A stretch of DNA of 8,052 nucleotides from Oscillospiraceae bacterium (GCA_902782805.1 CACZON010000162.1:1-8052), one strand, 5' to 3'; shown: positions 1 through 6,580, numbered from the stretch's first letter. Notes: a model not told the origin generated them from the letters alone. Made by a program: numbers and translations.

Positions 1-1
1 C

Positions 2-235
2 TGTAAAATTGCGATGTTTGCGAGCCATTGTTCCGCCGAGCCGGTCGCAAAAGCGATCCTCTCATCGCTCGGGCTTCAGGCGTTTCTCTTTGCCGATATG
101 AAGCTCGGGGAAGGAACCGGCGCCGTCTGTATGCTGCCGCTTTTCGACGCTGCGCTTTCGGTTTACCACGGTTCCGTTTTATTCCGGGATACCGGCATCG
201 AGCAGTACGTGCCGCAGGGAGGAGAGGGAACATGA
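2..235 (+). CDS. cobT: Nicotinate-nucleotide--dimethylbenzimidazole phosphoribosyltransferase, C-terminal part (5' end outside window)
   Basis: This is the last 77 codons of a reading frame that enters from the left edge. CobT transfers the phosphoribosyl group of nicotinate mononucleotide to the lower ligand base (typically 5,6-dimethylbenzimidazole), giving alpha-ribazole phosphate for the cobalamin nucleotide loop; it is a cytoplasmic enzyme. The visible sequence has the C-terminal CobT signature: an ASHCSAEP segment followed by KLGEGTGA and a PLFDAAL helix. The Glu of LGEG (residue 37 of the fragment) aligns by my reading with the catalytic Glu317 of Salmonella CobT. The usual protein is about 350 residues, so roughly three quarters is missing. 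The stop codon overlaps the start of the next gene (ATGA), and that gene is cobU, which supports the assignment. Confidence 0.9.
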   Translation, partial: CKIAMFASHCSAEPVAKAILSSLGLQAFLFADMKLGEGTGAVCMLPLFDAALSVYHGSVLFRDTGIEQYVPQGGEGT

Positions 236-756
236 TGATCCTTCTGATCGGCGGATCCGGCTGCGGCAAAAGCTATTACGGCGAAAAAATCTGCGTTTCC
301 GCTCCCGCTCCGCGCTATTATCTCGCTGCAATGCAGCCGTACGGCGAAGAAGGCGAAAAGCGCATTGCGCGCCACCGGGCCATGCGCGCGGGAAAAGGCT
401 TTGAAACGATCGAGCGTTACCGCGATTACGCCGCTTTGAAGCTGCCTTCCAAAGGGACCGCGCTGCTTGAATGCGCTGCGAATCTGACCGCCAACGAGAT
501 GTTTGATGATAACGGCAATCAAAGCGATCCGGTCGAGCGCGTCCTCTCCGGGGTCGACGCCCTTCTTCCGCAATGCGAAACGCTCGTCGTCATCACGAAT
601 GAAATCGGCAGCGACGGGATCGTCTATTCGCCATCGACCACCGATTATATCCGCGCGCTCGGCAAAATCAACGCGGCGCTCGCGGAAAAAGCGGATACCG
701 TGATCGAAATGGCAGCAGGGATCCCGATCCTCCTGAAAGGAGAATTGCCTTTATGA
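232..756 (+). CDS. cobU: Adenosylcobinamide kinase / adenosylcobinamide-phosphate guanylyltransferase
   Basis: This 174-residue cytoplasmic enzyme phosphorylates adenosylcobinamide and then transfers GMP to give adenosylcobinamide-GDP, the substrate of CobS. The start at 232 was chosen because GGGAGGAGAGG lies just upstream, the ATG overlaps the cobT stop as ATGA, and the protein then begins MMILLIGGSGCGKS, putting the P-loop at residues 7-14. RIARHR at 44-49 carries His48, which aligns with the guanylylated His46 of Salmonella CobU. LLEC (78-81) and TNEIGSDGIVYS match the conserved nucleotide-binding blocks, and the C-terminus ends AAGIPILLKG as in family members. Length is close to the 181 residues of the Salmonella enzyme. 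One variation is GSGCGKS instead of the more usual GARSGKS in the P-loop. A frame extending upstream to position 28 exists but lies inside cobT and is not believed. Confidence 0.93.
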   Translation: MMILLIGGSGCGKSYYGEKICVSAPAPRYYLAAMQPYGEEGEKRIARHRAMRAGKGFETIERYRDYAALKLPSKGTALLECAANLTANEMFDDNGNQSDPVERVLSGVDALLPQCETLVVITNEIGSDGIVYSPSTTDYIRALGKINAALAEKADTVIEMAAGIPILLKGELPL

Positions 757-1529
757 AAACAGTGTATCGCTCCGTCGTTTCGGCATTCATGACCTTCTCG
801 ATCATCCCGATGCCGATGATCGAATGGAGCGCCGATAATATGCGCGGGCTTCTTTCCGCCCTGCCGCTGATCGGCGTCGTCATCGGCGGGCTCTGCTATC
901 TTTATACGCTCCTCGCCGGGCTCCTCGCGCTGCCGGCGATCCTCTCGGCCGTGGTTTTAACGATACTGCCGATCGCGATTTCCGGCGGGATCCATATGGA
1001 CGGATTCGCCGATACGATCGACGCGCTGAAAAGCTACGCGCCGCCCGAGAAAAAGCGCGCGATTTTGAAGGATCCGCATGCAGGCGCGTTTGCGATTCTC
1101 GGCGTCTGCTGCTACGTTCTCTTTTATTTCGGGCTCTGCGCGGCGCTGCCGCTCGATTGGAAAACGATGATTCTGTTCGGGATTACCCACGTTCTGGCGC
1201 GTGCCGTCGGTGCGATGCTCAGCCTGCTGCCGATCTCAAAAGGGGAGGGCATGCTGCGCACGTTCCACGAAGCCGCGGCGAAACCTTCCGCCTGGATCCT
1301 TCTGATCTGGATTTTCCTCTGCCTTTGCGGGGCGGCGGTCCTTTCATGGCTTGCGGCATGTGTTTCGGCGGCCGCCTGCGTTTTCGTGTATCTCTACGTT
1401 CGCCATACGGCAAAAAAGCAGTTCGGAGGAATGTCCGGCGACCTTGCGGGCTTCGGAATCTCGCTGTGCTCGATTGCGCTGCTTCTGGGGCTTGTTTTAT
1501 CGGAAAGGGTGGTAACGCTATGGTTTTGA
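753..1529 (+). CDS. cobS: Adenosylcobinamide-GDP ribazoletransferase (cobalamin synthase)
   Basis: This 258-residue integral membrane protein joins adenosylcobinamide-GDP to alpha-ribazole (or its phosphate), releasing GMP and forming adenosylcobalamin (phosphate). The diagnostic motif GGIHMDGFADTIDA lies at residues 78-91, with His81, Asp83, Asp87 and Asp90 in the expected metal-binding pattern. A second conserved block, KDPHAGAFAILG, follows at about 106-117. Hydrophobic stretches near 33-75, 112-150 and 175-255 fit the multi-pass topology of the family (about 250 residues in E. coli). The ATG at 753 overlaps the cobU stop as ATGA, and AAAGGAG at 736-742 is suitably placed, so translation is probably coupled to cobU. 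Its end overlaps the next start by 10 bases. Assignment is firm from motif plus operon position. Confidence 0.95.
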   Translation: MKTVYRSVVSAFMTFSIIPMPMIEWSADNMRGLLSALPLIGVVIGGLCYLYTLLAGLLALPAILSAVVLTILPIAISGGIHMDGFADTIDALKSYAPPEKKRAILKDPHAGAFAILGVCCYVLFYFGLCAALPLDWKTMILFGITHVLARAVGAMLSLLPISKGEGMLRTFHEAAAKPSAWILLIWIFLCLCGAAVLSWLAACVSAAACVFVYLYVRHTAKKQFGGMSGDLAGFGISLCSIALLLGLVLSERVVTLWF

Positions 1530-1867
1530 TTTTAGGCGGCAAAGGTGCCGGCAAACGCGCGTATGCGCGTTCCCTCGGATATCGTGAGGATCAGATCTCC
1601 ACGTGTCCGGAGGATCCGGTCCCTGTCCTTTGCTCTCTGGAAGAGCTCGTCCGCAAAGATCCGGAAAACGCGCTTTCGCTCGTTCCGTCTCTTCTCGGGA
1701 AAGACGTTGTGATCTGCTGCGAAGTCGGCAGCGGCGTCATTCCGATTTCGAGTCAAGAGCGGTTTTTCCGCGAGCAGACCGGGCGTCTCTGCGTTTTGCT
1801 CGCAAAAGAAGCGAAAACGGTCGTGCGGATCGTTGCGGGAATCCCGCAGATCCTCAAGGGGGAATAA
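1520..1867 (+). CDS. Short CobU-like protein with degenerate P-loop
   Basis: This 115-residue protein is a shortened paralogue of the CobU encoded just upstream. Its N-terminus has a P-loop-like GGKGAGKR (residues 6-13) in which the final Ser/Thr of the Walker A motif is Arg. Its C-terminal half, from CEVGSGVIPIS (68-77) to VAGIPQILKG (105-114), lines up well with the corresponding part of CobU (TNEIGSDGIVYS to AAGIPILLKG). The CobU middle section is missing, including the RIxxH segment with the guanylylated His and the LLEC block. Classical kinase/guanylyltransferase activity therefore looks unlikely. I recall similar small CobU-annotated proteins in B12 clusters of Clostridia, so this is probably a maintained family member rather than random decay. 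It starts inside the cobS end (10-base overlap) and is followed by cobC after one base. Function is unknown; a regulatory or complex-forming role is a guess. Confidence 0.75.
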   Translation: MVLILGGKGAGKRAYARSLGYREDQISTCPEDPVPVLCSLEELVRKDPENALSLVPSLLGKDVVICCEVGSGVIPISSQERFFREQTGRLCVLLAKEAKTVVRIVAGIPQILKGE

Positions 1868-1868
1868 G

Positions 1869-2456
1869 ATGCGTGTTCTGATGATTCGCCATGCGAAAAC
1901 GCCCGGTAATGAGGAACGCCGCTATATCGGCCGGACCGACGAGCCGCTTTCCGAAATAGGAATCGCCGAAGCGGAAGCGCTCGAAAAGGATCCTTCCCTT
2001 GAGTTCGTTTTTGTTTCTCCTTACCGGCGCGCCAAAGAAACCGCTTCGATCCTTTTTCCGAATGCGAAGCAGATCGTGATCGACGGTCTTCGCGAGATGG
2101 ATTTTGGCGTTTTCGAAGGAAGAAACGCCGACGAAATGGAAAACGACCGCCAGTACCGCGCCTGGGTCGACAGTATGTGTGAAGATCCCTGCCCGGGCGG
2201 CGAGAAAAAAGCGGATTTTGCCGCGCGCTGTGTCGACGCGTTCCTCGAAGCGCTGAAGCTTGCACAGGGCGACGCGGTTTTCGTCGTCCATGGGGGAACA
2301 GTGATGTCCGTATTTGAAGCGCTTGCAGAACCGAAGCGCAGCTACTATTCCTATTCGGTTAAAAATCTTGCCGGATGGCAGGCGGACTGCGCGGTTGAAA
2401 ACGGAATCCCCGTACTGAGAAACACGGCCCCTTATCTGATCAAGGAAAAAGAATAA
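1869..2456 (+). CDS. cobC: Histidine phosphatase family protein, probable alpha-ribazole phosphatase
   Basis: This 195-residue cytoplasmic phosphatase belongs to the histidine phosphatase (phosphoglycerate mutase-like) superfamily. Visible catalytic elements are IRHAKTPGN at 6-14 with the phosphorylated His8, SPYRRAKETA with Arg54, LREMDFGVFEGR with Glu76, and VVHGGT with His141. The first motif reads RHA rather than the commoner RHG. GRTDEPLSEIG (21-31) is also typical of CobC-like members. Superfamily sequence alone does not fix the substrate; the alpha-ribazole-5'-phosphate or adenosylcobalamin-5'-phosphate role is inferred from its place as last gene of the cobT-cobU-cobS run and from its length, close to that of Salmonella CobC. 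The start is supported by AAGGGGGAA at 1856-1864; only one base separates it from the previous stop. A terminator follows directly. Confidence 0.85.
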   Translation: MRVLMIRHAKTPGNEERRYIGRTDEPLSEIGIAEAEALEKDPSLEFVFVSPYRRAKETASILFPNAKQIVIDGLREMDFGVFEGRNADEMENDRQYRAWVDSMCEDPCPGGEKKADFAARCVDAFLEALKLAQGDAVFVVHGGTVMSVFEALAEPKRSYYSYSVKNLAGWQADCAVENGIPVLRNTAPYLIKEKE

Positions 2457-2461
2457 AAATC

Positions 2462-2495
2462 GGCTCCCGATCATTTTTGGGGAGCCTTTTTCTTT
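2462..2495 (+). terminator. Rho-independent terminator of the cobalamin operon
   Basis: A 7-bp perfect stem GGCTCCC (2462-2468) / GGGAGCC (2480-2486) with an 11-base loop is followed by TTTTTCTTT (2487-2495). It begins five bases after the cobC stop, where the end of the B12 operon is expected. An A-run at 2456-2460 precedes the stem and can pair partly with the T-run. Confidence 0.85.
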
Positions 2496-2515
2496 GTACC
2501 GGATCATTTTCCGGA

Positions 2516-2544
2516 TTGAAACGGGCGGAAGAATATGATATTCT
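2516..2544 (+). promoter_or_regulatory. Candidate sigma-A promoter of the GH43 gene
   Basis: TTGAAA (2516-2521) and TATTCT (2539-2544) are separated by 17 bases. They lie just upstream of the glycosidase gene and downstream of the cob terminator, so the gene is probably transcribed alone. An inverted repeat overlaps the -10 element (separate entry). Confidence 0.6.
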
Positions 2545-2555
2545 GAAAACAGAAT
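2540..2555. repeat. Inverted repeat overlapping the GH43 promoter -10 (possible operator)
   Basis: ATTCTG (2540-2545), four A residues, then CAGAAT (2550-2555) form perfect 6-bp arms covering most of the -10 hexamer and the likely start site. This placement suits a repressor operator. It could also be a chance repeat in an AT-rich leader; no regulator gene is nearby in the window. Confidence 0.35.
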
Positions 2556-2575
2556 TTTGAACAGGAGCGATGAAT

Positions 2576-4009
2576 ATGAAGCATCCGGCGTTTAATCCCT
2601 ATCTGCCTTCCTGGGAATACGTTCCCGACGGCGAGCCTTACGTTTTCGACAACAGAGTCTACGTCTACGGATCTCACGACCGATTCAACAGCTACGCCTA
2701 CTGTCTCAACGATTACGTTTGCTGGTCGGCTCCGATCGACGATCTCGGCGCCTGGCGCTATGAAGGCGTGATTTTCAAAAAGACCGACGATCCGATCAAT
2801 CGCGACGGCGCGGCCTGCCTCTATGCGCCGGACGTATCCCGCGGACCGGACGGGCGATACTATCTCTATTATGCGCTCGATCACTATTCGCTCATTTCCG
2901 TAGCCGTCTGCGATACGCCCGCGGGCAAATACGAGTTTTACGGCTACGTTCATTATCCCGACGGAACCCGCCTCGGCGACCGCGAGGGAGACGCCTTCCA
3001 GTTCGATCCCGGCGTACTGACCGAAGGGGAGCGGACCTATCTCTATACCGGCTTCGCGTTCGGCTCGAGCCCGGCCGGCCCCAGCCGCGGCGCCGAAGTC
3101 TGCGTGCTCGGACCGGATATGCTCACGATTATCGAAGATCCGCGCATCGTCGCGCCGAGCAAAGCGTACGCGCAGGGGACTTCCTTTGAAGGCCACGCGT
3201 TCTTCGAGGCCTCCTCGATCCGCAAAAACGGCGATACCTATTATTTCGTCTATTCCTCCGAAAAAATGTACGAGCTCTGCTACGCGACCTCAAAGGATCC
3301 GCTTTCCGGGTTCGTTTACGGCGGCGTGATCGTCTCAAACAACGATCTCGGCATCGATACGTATAAACCCGCCGACCGGCCGATGTACTACGGCGGAAAC
3401 AACCACGGCAGCATCGTTCAGATCGGCGAAAAATGGTATATCTTCTATCACCGCCACACCAACGGAACCAATTACAGCCGCCAGGTCTGCGCAGAGGAGA
3501 TCCAAATCGAAAAAGACGGCTCGATCCCCCAGGTGGAGATCACCTCCTGCGGCCTCAACGGCGGACCGCTTCCCGGAAAAGGGACTTACGGCGCGTATAT
3601 CGCATGCAATCTCTTTACGGAAAAGGTTGAAAGCAAATTCACCGGGAGCATGGGCGGCAACGGCCTCTGGCTCTCGGCGGATCATCCGATCATCACGCAG
3701 GACGGACGCGACGGCGACGAAGAACCCGGTTATATCCTGAATATGAACGAAGGCTCCACGGCGGGATTCAAGTACTTCGACTGCAAAGGAATTACGAAAA
3801 TCTCCGTGATGACGCGCGGCTATACGCGCGGAAAGCTCGAGGTCAAAACGGCGTGGAACGGCGAAGTCCTCGGCGAAATTCAGCTTCCGCACTGCACGAT
3901 CTGGACAAAATCGGAGGCGGAGATCCATATTCCGGACGGAATTACCGCGCTCTATTTTACCTACCGCGGATTCGGCAACAGCGCGCTTTTGAGCTTTACG
4001 CTCGAATAA
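2576..4009 (+). CDS. Glycoside hydrolase family 43 protein with C-terminal beta-sandwich-like domain
   Basis: This 477-residue protein is a probable five-bladed beta-propeller glycosidase of family GH43 (arabinofuranosidase, xylosidase or galactosidase-type activities). The expected catalytic set is visible: Asp18 in YVPDGEPYVFD as general base, Asp144 in QFDPGVL as the pKa-modulating Asp, and Glu211 in FFEASSIRKNGDTYYFVYS as general acid. His277 in GGNNHGSIV is the conserved propeller His. VYVYGSHD (28-35) is typical of the family. Residues from about 335 to 477 form a separate region, probably a CBM6-like beta-sandwich, though I am less sure of that. There is no signal peptide, so it probably acts inside the cell on imported oligosaccharides. 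The start at 2576 was preferred over an in-frame ATG at 2570 because AGGAG (2563-2567) is 8 bases upstream rather than 2. It has no transporter or regulator next to it; exact substrate cannot be told. Confidence 0.9.
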   Translation: MKHPAFNPYLPSWEYVPDGEPYVFDNRVYVYGSHDRFNSYAYCLNDYVCWSAPIDDLGAWRYEGVIFKKTDDPINRDGAACLYAPDVSRGPDGRYYLYYALDHYSLISVAVCDTPAGKYEFYGYVHYPDGTRLGDREGDAFQFDPGVLTEGERTYLYTGFAFGSSPAGPSRGAEVCVLGPDMLTIIEDPRIVAPSKAYAQGTSFEGHAFFEASSIRKNGDTYYFVYSSEKMYELCYATSKDPLSGFVYGGVIVSNNDLGIDTYKPADRPMYYGGNNHGSIVQIGEKWYIFYHRHTNGTNYSRQVCAEEIQIEKDGSIPQVEITSCGLNGGPLPGKGTYGAYIACNLFTEKVESKFTGSMGGNGLWLSADHPIITQDGRDGDEEPGYILNMNEGSTAGFKYFDCKGITKISVMTRGYTRGKLEVKTAWNGEVLGEIQLPHCTIWTKSEAEIHIPDGITALYFTYRGFGNSALLSFTLE

Positions 4010-4023
4010 AAGCGGCAAAAATG

Positions 4024-4057
4024 AAAACGGCAGAGAGTTTTGGCTCTCTGCCGTTTT
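4024..4057. terminator. Bidirectional rho-independent terminator between GH43 and CHR genes
   Basis: A perfect 14-bp stem, AAAACGGCAGAGAG (4024-4037) with CTCTCTGCCGTTTT (4044-4057), encloses a 6-base loop TTTTGG. T-runs flank it on both strands (TTTTTT ending at 4059 on +; TTTT-CAT-TTTTT on -). It sits between two convergent stops (4009 and 4072), so it can serve both units. Confidence 0.92.
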
Positions 4058-4071
4058 TTGCAGGTAATTCT

Positions 4072-4650
4072 TTAGAGGTTCAAAGCGTAGCCGGCGCCGA
4101 TGCCGAGCCCCGCCGCAATCAGAATCACGATGATCGGGCTGAGCTTTTTCAGCGGTTTTACAAAGGAGAAAACCACCGCCATAGCGAAGATCGCGAGCGA
4201 AACGTAGAAGACCGGATCGGAAAAAACCTCCGCGATCACGCCGTGGGGGAAGAAGACCGTTTTGCCGATCGAGATCACCGCCGCGCTGATCAGACCGATC
4301 ACTGCGGGCTTGAGGCCCATCATCGCACCTTTTACGAGCTTGCTCTCGCGGAAGGCTTCAATGAATTTCGCAACGATCAGAATGATCGTAAACGAGGGAA
4401 GAACGACGCCTGCCGTTGCGCAGACGGAGCCGAAAACGCCCGCGGTATGCGCGCCTACGTAGGTCGCCGCGTTGATCGCAAACGGTCCGGGCGTGCTTTC
4501 GCTTACGGCGATAAAATCAATCAGTTCGGAAAGCTCCATCCAGCCGTGCGCCGCTACGTCCTCCGCAATCAGCGGAAGCATCGCATAGCCGCCGCCGAAG
4601 GTGAGAGCGCCGATCTTGAGGAACGTCAGAAACAGTTCAAGATAAATCAT
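4072..4650 (-). CDS. Chromate transporter family (CHR) protein, half-size, second of pair
   Basis: This 192-residue membrane protein belongs to the short-chain CHR (ChrA) family. Visible signatures are FLKIGALTFGGGYAMLPLI at 10-27 and AVSESTPGPFAINAATYVG at 48-66, both hallmarks of the family. They are followed by hydrophobic segments at about 72-97, 112-130, 145-165 and 170-190. Full-length ChrA has two such halves in about 400 residues; in Bacillota the halves are often adjacent separate genes that work together. The start at 4650 has a strong AAAGGAGGG ribosome site (4657-4665, read on the minus strand) six bases away and lies 14 bases inside the end of the preceding gene, so the two are co-translated. 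Family members export chromate, but many homologues have no proven substrate, so chromate should be taken as a label only. Confidence 0.87.
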   Translation of the reverse strand: MIYLELFLTFLKIGALTFGGGYAMLPLIAEDVAAHGWMELSELIDFIAVSESTPGPFAINAATYVGAHTAGVFGSVCATAGVVLPSFTIILIVAKFIEAFRESKLVKGAMMGLKPAVIGLISAAVISIGKTVFFPHGVIAEVFSDPVFYVSLAIFAMAVVFSFVKPLKKLSPIIVILIAAGLGIGAGYALNL

Positions 4651-5206
4651 GCTTCGCCCTCCTTTCGATCAGAAGGAAGGTCACGATTCCGAAGATCGCG
4701 CAGCCGATGATGATGTAAACGACCGGGATATGCAGAAACGCAACGAGCAGGAAGGCCGCCGCCATCACGATATAGGAAACGATCCCTTTCGGGCATTTTT
4801 TATACATCGACCAGAGCGCTTTGAGGATCAGCGCCAGCACCGCCGCTTTGATGCCCATAAAGGCGTAGCGAACGGCGCGGTAGTTCGCAAATTCCCGCAG
4901 CAGATAGGAAACGAACAGGATGATGATAAACGAGGGGAGAACGACGCCCAGCGTTGCGCAGGCGGCGCCGAAAAAACCGGCTGTCCGGTAGCCGACGAAG
5001 GTCGCCGTATTGATCGCGATCGGGCCGGGGGTCGATTCCGCGATGGCGACGATCTCAAGGATGTCGTCGTCCGTAATCCATTTTTTATTTTCCGCAACCT
5101 CGCGTTGGATCAGCGGGATCATCGCGTAACCGCCGCCGAACGTAAACGCGCCGATCTTGAAAAAAGAAAGAAAAAGCTGCAAAGCTCTTTTTGCTTTTGA
5201 AGACAT
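4637..5206 (-). CDS. Chromate transporter family (CHR) protein, half-size, first of pair
   Basis: This 189-residue membrane protein is homologous to its downstream partner and begins the two-gene unit. It shows FFKIGAFTFGGGYAMIPLI (15-33) and AIAESTPGPIAINTATFVG (54-72), then hydrophobic segments at about 75-102, 115-133, 142-158 and 160-181. The two proteins probably assemble as a heterodimer equivalent to one long ChrA. The start at 5206 was chosen because AAAAGGAG (5214-5221, minus strand) lies 7 bases upstream. An in-frame ATG at 5245 would add 13 mostly basic and polar residues without a ribosome site and would lie upstream of the predicted transcription start. The genes follow dinB on the same strand, but a separate promoter candidate is present in the gap. 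Confidence 0.87.
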   Translation of the reverse strand: MSSKAKRALQLFLSFFKIGAFTFGGGYAMIPLIQREVAENKKWITDDDILEIVAIAESTPGPIAINTATFVGYRTAGFFGAACATLGVVLPSFIIILFVSYLLREFANYRAVRYAFMGIKAAVLALILKALWSMYKKCPKGIVSYIVMAAAFLLVAFLHIPVVYIIIGCAIFGIVTFLLIERRAKHDLS

Positions 5207-5235
5207 GGCGTTTCTCCTTTTCGATACTTTCTTAA

Positions 5236-5264
5236 AGTGTATCATAAAGCGGAGAAAATAGCAA
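5236..5264 (-). promoter_or_regulatory. Candidate promoter of the CHR gene pair
   Basis: On the minus strand, TTGCTA (5264-5259) is followed after 17 bases by TACACT (5241-5236), with TG placed as in an extended -10 (TGATACACT). It would give a leader of roughly 20-25 bases before the start at 5206. Each hexamer matches 4 of 6 consensus bases, so this is plausible but unproven. No terminator hairpin is visible between the dinB stop (5308) and this site, so read-through from dinB is also possible. Confidence 0.45.
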
Positions 5265-5307
5265 TGGAACGAAAGATGATTATATTACGAAATTCGAACA
5301 ATCGCTA

Positions 5308-6561
5308 TCAGCTGCCCGGCAGCGTATTTCCGCTGTTGAGATAGCCGAACGGATTTTTGCCGAATACGGCGGGATGATCGAACGCCTGCGAGCCCAGAAT
5401 GACCGCGTGCTTGAGCGTATCTGCGCCGAAGCGTCCTTTGAGTTCGTTGACGCTTTTTTCGAGCGCGGTGCGCTTTTCGCGCCTCGGATCGGCGCCGAAA
5501 AAACGGATCTGTTCGGCGTCGGCGTCAAAATCCCCGAGCGCGATTCCCAGAAGACGCACCGGACTTTTCAACAGATTGTGGCGCAGGAAAAGCTCCATCG
5601 CCTCCGAAGCGATCTCCTGCGCGCAGCAGAGGGAATAGGGGAGCTGCTTCTGGCGCATAACGCCCGAAAAGTTGTTGTCGCGAACGTAGATTCCGATCTT
5701 TTTTGCGCGCAAGCCGCGCTTATAAAGCCGCGCGGAGAGGTTCTCGGCGATCAGAAAAAAGGTCGCCTTGATTTCCCCGAGCTCTTTGAGATCGCGCGGC
5801 AGGGTCATGCTGTTGCTCAGCGATTTTTCCGCGCGCTGATAGTCCGCCGGCGCAACGGGCGAAAAATCGTTGCCGTTGGCGCAATCGTAGAGCAGTCGGA
5901 TATTCTTCCCGAATTTCTTTTCGAGCATCTTCGGGTCGCTCTGCGCCAGATCGCCGATCGTCCGGATATAAAGCCCGCCGAGGGAGCGGGTGGTCGATCT
6001 TCCGGCGAAAATCAGATCGGAAAGCGGCAGCGGCCAGACCTTTTCGCGAAAATTTTCCTTTGAGAAAACCGTTACGGCGTCCGGCTTCTTAAAATCGCTG
6101 CCGAGCTTCGCGAAGGTCTTGTTGAAACTGACGCCGACGCTCACCGTGATGCCTACTTCCGATTTGATCCGCTCGCGGATCCGGTTGGCAACGCTTTCCT
6201 CGTCGCCGAAAAGGTTGCGCGTGTGGGTCAGATCGAGCCAGCATTCGTCAAGGCCGAAGGGCTCGAGGCGGTCCGAATATTCGCGCAGGATCGTGCGTAC
6301 GAGCGAAGAGTAGCGCTCGTATTTATGATAATCCGGGTGAATGACCGTAAGAGATGGGCATTTCCGGAAGGCGTCGTTCAGCGTTTCGCCGGTTTTGATC
6401 CCGTAATAGGCGGCAATCTCGTTTTTGGTCAGAATGATCCCGTGGCGCAGCTCGGAATTTCCGCCGACGGCGAACGGCTTATCCTTCAGCTCCGGGTGGT
6501 ATATTCCTTCGACCGACGCATAAAATTTATTGCAGTCAATATGAAGAATGGCTCTCTCCAT
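5308..6561 (-). CDS. dinB: Y-family DNA polymerase (DNA polymerase IV type)
   Basis: This 417-residue enzyme is a translesion polymerase that copies past damaged bases. The palm motif HIDCNKFYASVE lies at 7-18 with catalytic Asp9, and EPFGLDECWLD at 100-110 supplies Asp105 and Glu106, completing the catalytic triad. SVGVSFNKTFAKLGSDFKKP (141-160) is the conserved block that precedes the thumb. The little-finger domain occupies about 245-345. A beta-clamp binding motif QIRFF occurs at 351-355, where related clostridial enzymes carry a QLSLF-type sequence. Aligning with E. coli DinB, the steric-gate position is Tyr14 instead of Phe, and the second Asp of DMD is Asn11. GGGGAG ten bases before the ATG serves as ribosome site. 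Two LexA-type boxes and a consensus promoter lie directly upstream, so SOS induction is very likely. It is about 60 residues longer than E. coli DinB at the C-terminus. Confidence 0.94.
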   Translation of the reverse strand: MERAILHIDCNKFYASVEGIYHPELKDKPFAVGGNSELRHGIILTKNEIAAYYGIKTGETLNDAFRKCPSLTVIHPDYHKYERYSSLVRTILREYSDRLEPFGLDECWLDLTHTRNLFGDEESVANRIRERIKSEVGITVSVGVSFNKTFAKLGSDFKKPDAVTVFSKENFREKVWPLPLSDLIFAGRSTTRSLGGLYIRTIGDLAQSDPKMLEKKFGKNIRLLYDCANGNDFSPVAPADYQRAEKSLSNSMTLPRDLKELGEIKATFFLIAENLSARLYKRGLRAKKIGIYVRDNNFSGVMRQKQLPYSLCCAQEIASEAMELFLRHNLLKSPVRLLGIALGDFDADAEQIRFFGADPRREKRTALEKSVNELKGRFGADTLKHAVILGSQAFDHPAVFGKNPFGYLNSGNTLPGS

Positions 6562-6580
6562 ACGATCACAGCTCCCCGTA

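Noticed and set aside
1520..1867. Short cobU-like gene as a pseudogene fragment
   Set aside because: The frame is intact with both ends conserved and neat operon junctions; the missing part is internal, not a truncation with a frameshift. Decay is not excluded but is less likely.
1854..2507. 217-codon open frame on the minus strand opposite cobC
   Set aside because: It is antisense to a gene with full phosphatase motifs, runs through the terminator and has no recognisable domain or good start. It is a by-product of codon bias in GC-rich DNA.
2457..2575. Cobalamin or other riboswitch near the cob or GH43 genes
   Set aside because: The only structures are a short terminator and a small inverted repeat; no room or B12-box-like sequence was seen. 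Any riboswitch for the cob operon would be left of the window.
3335..4018. 227-codon minus-strand open frame (and another at 2504-3196) opposite the GH43 gene
   Set aside because: Both lie antisense to a gene with complete catalytic residues; they show low-complexity Arg/Ala/Val-rich sequence and no family resemblance.
4637..5245. Longer start of the first CHR gene at 5245
   Set aside because: No ribosome site precedes it, and the added residues are not hydrophobic or family-like; 5206 has a strong ribosome site at ideal spacing.
5374..6063. 229-codon plus-strand open frame opposite dinB
   Set aside because: Antisense to a well-supported polymerase; Arg- and Glu-rich without motifs. Treated as a shadow.
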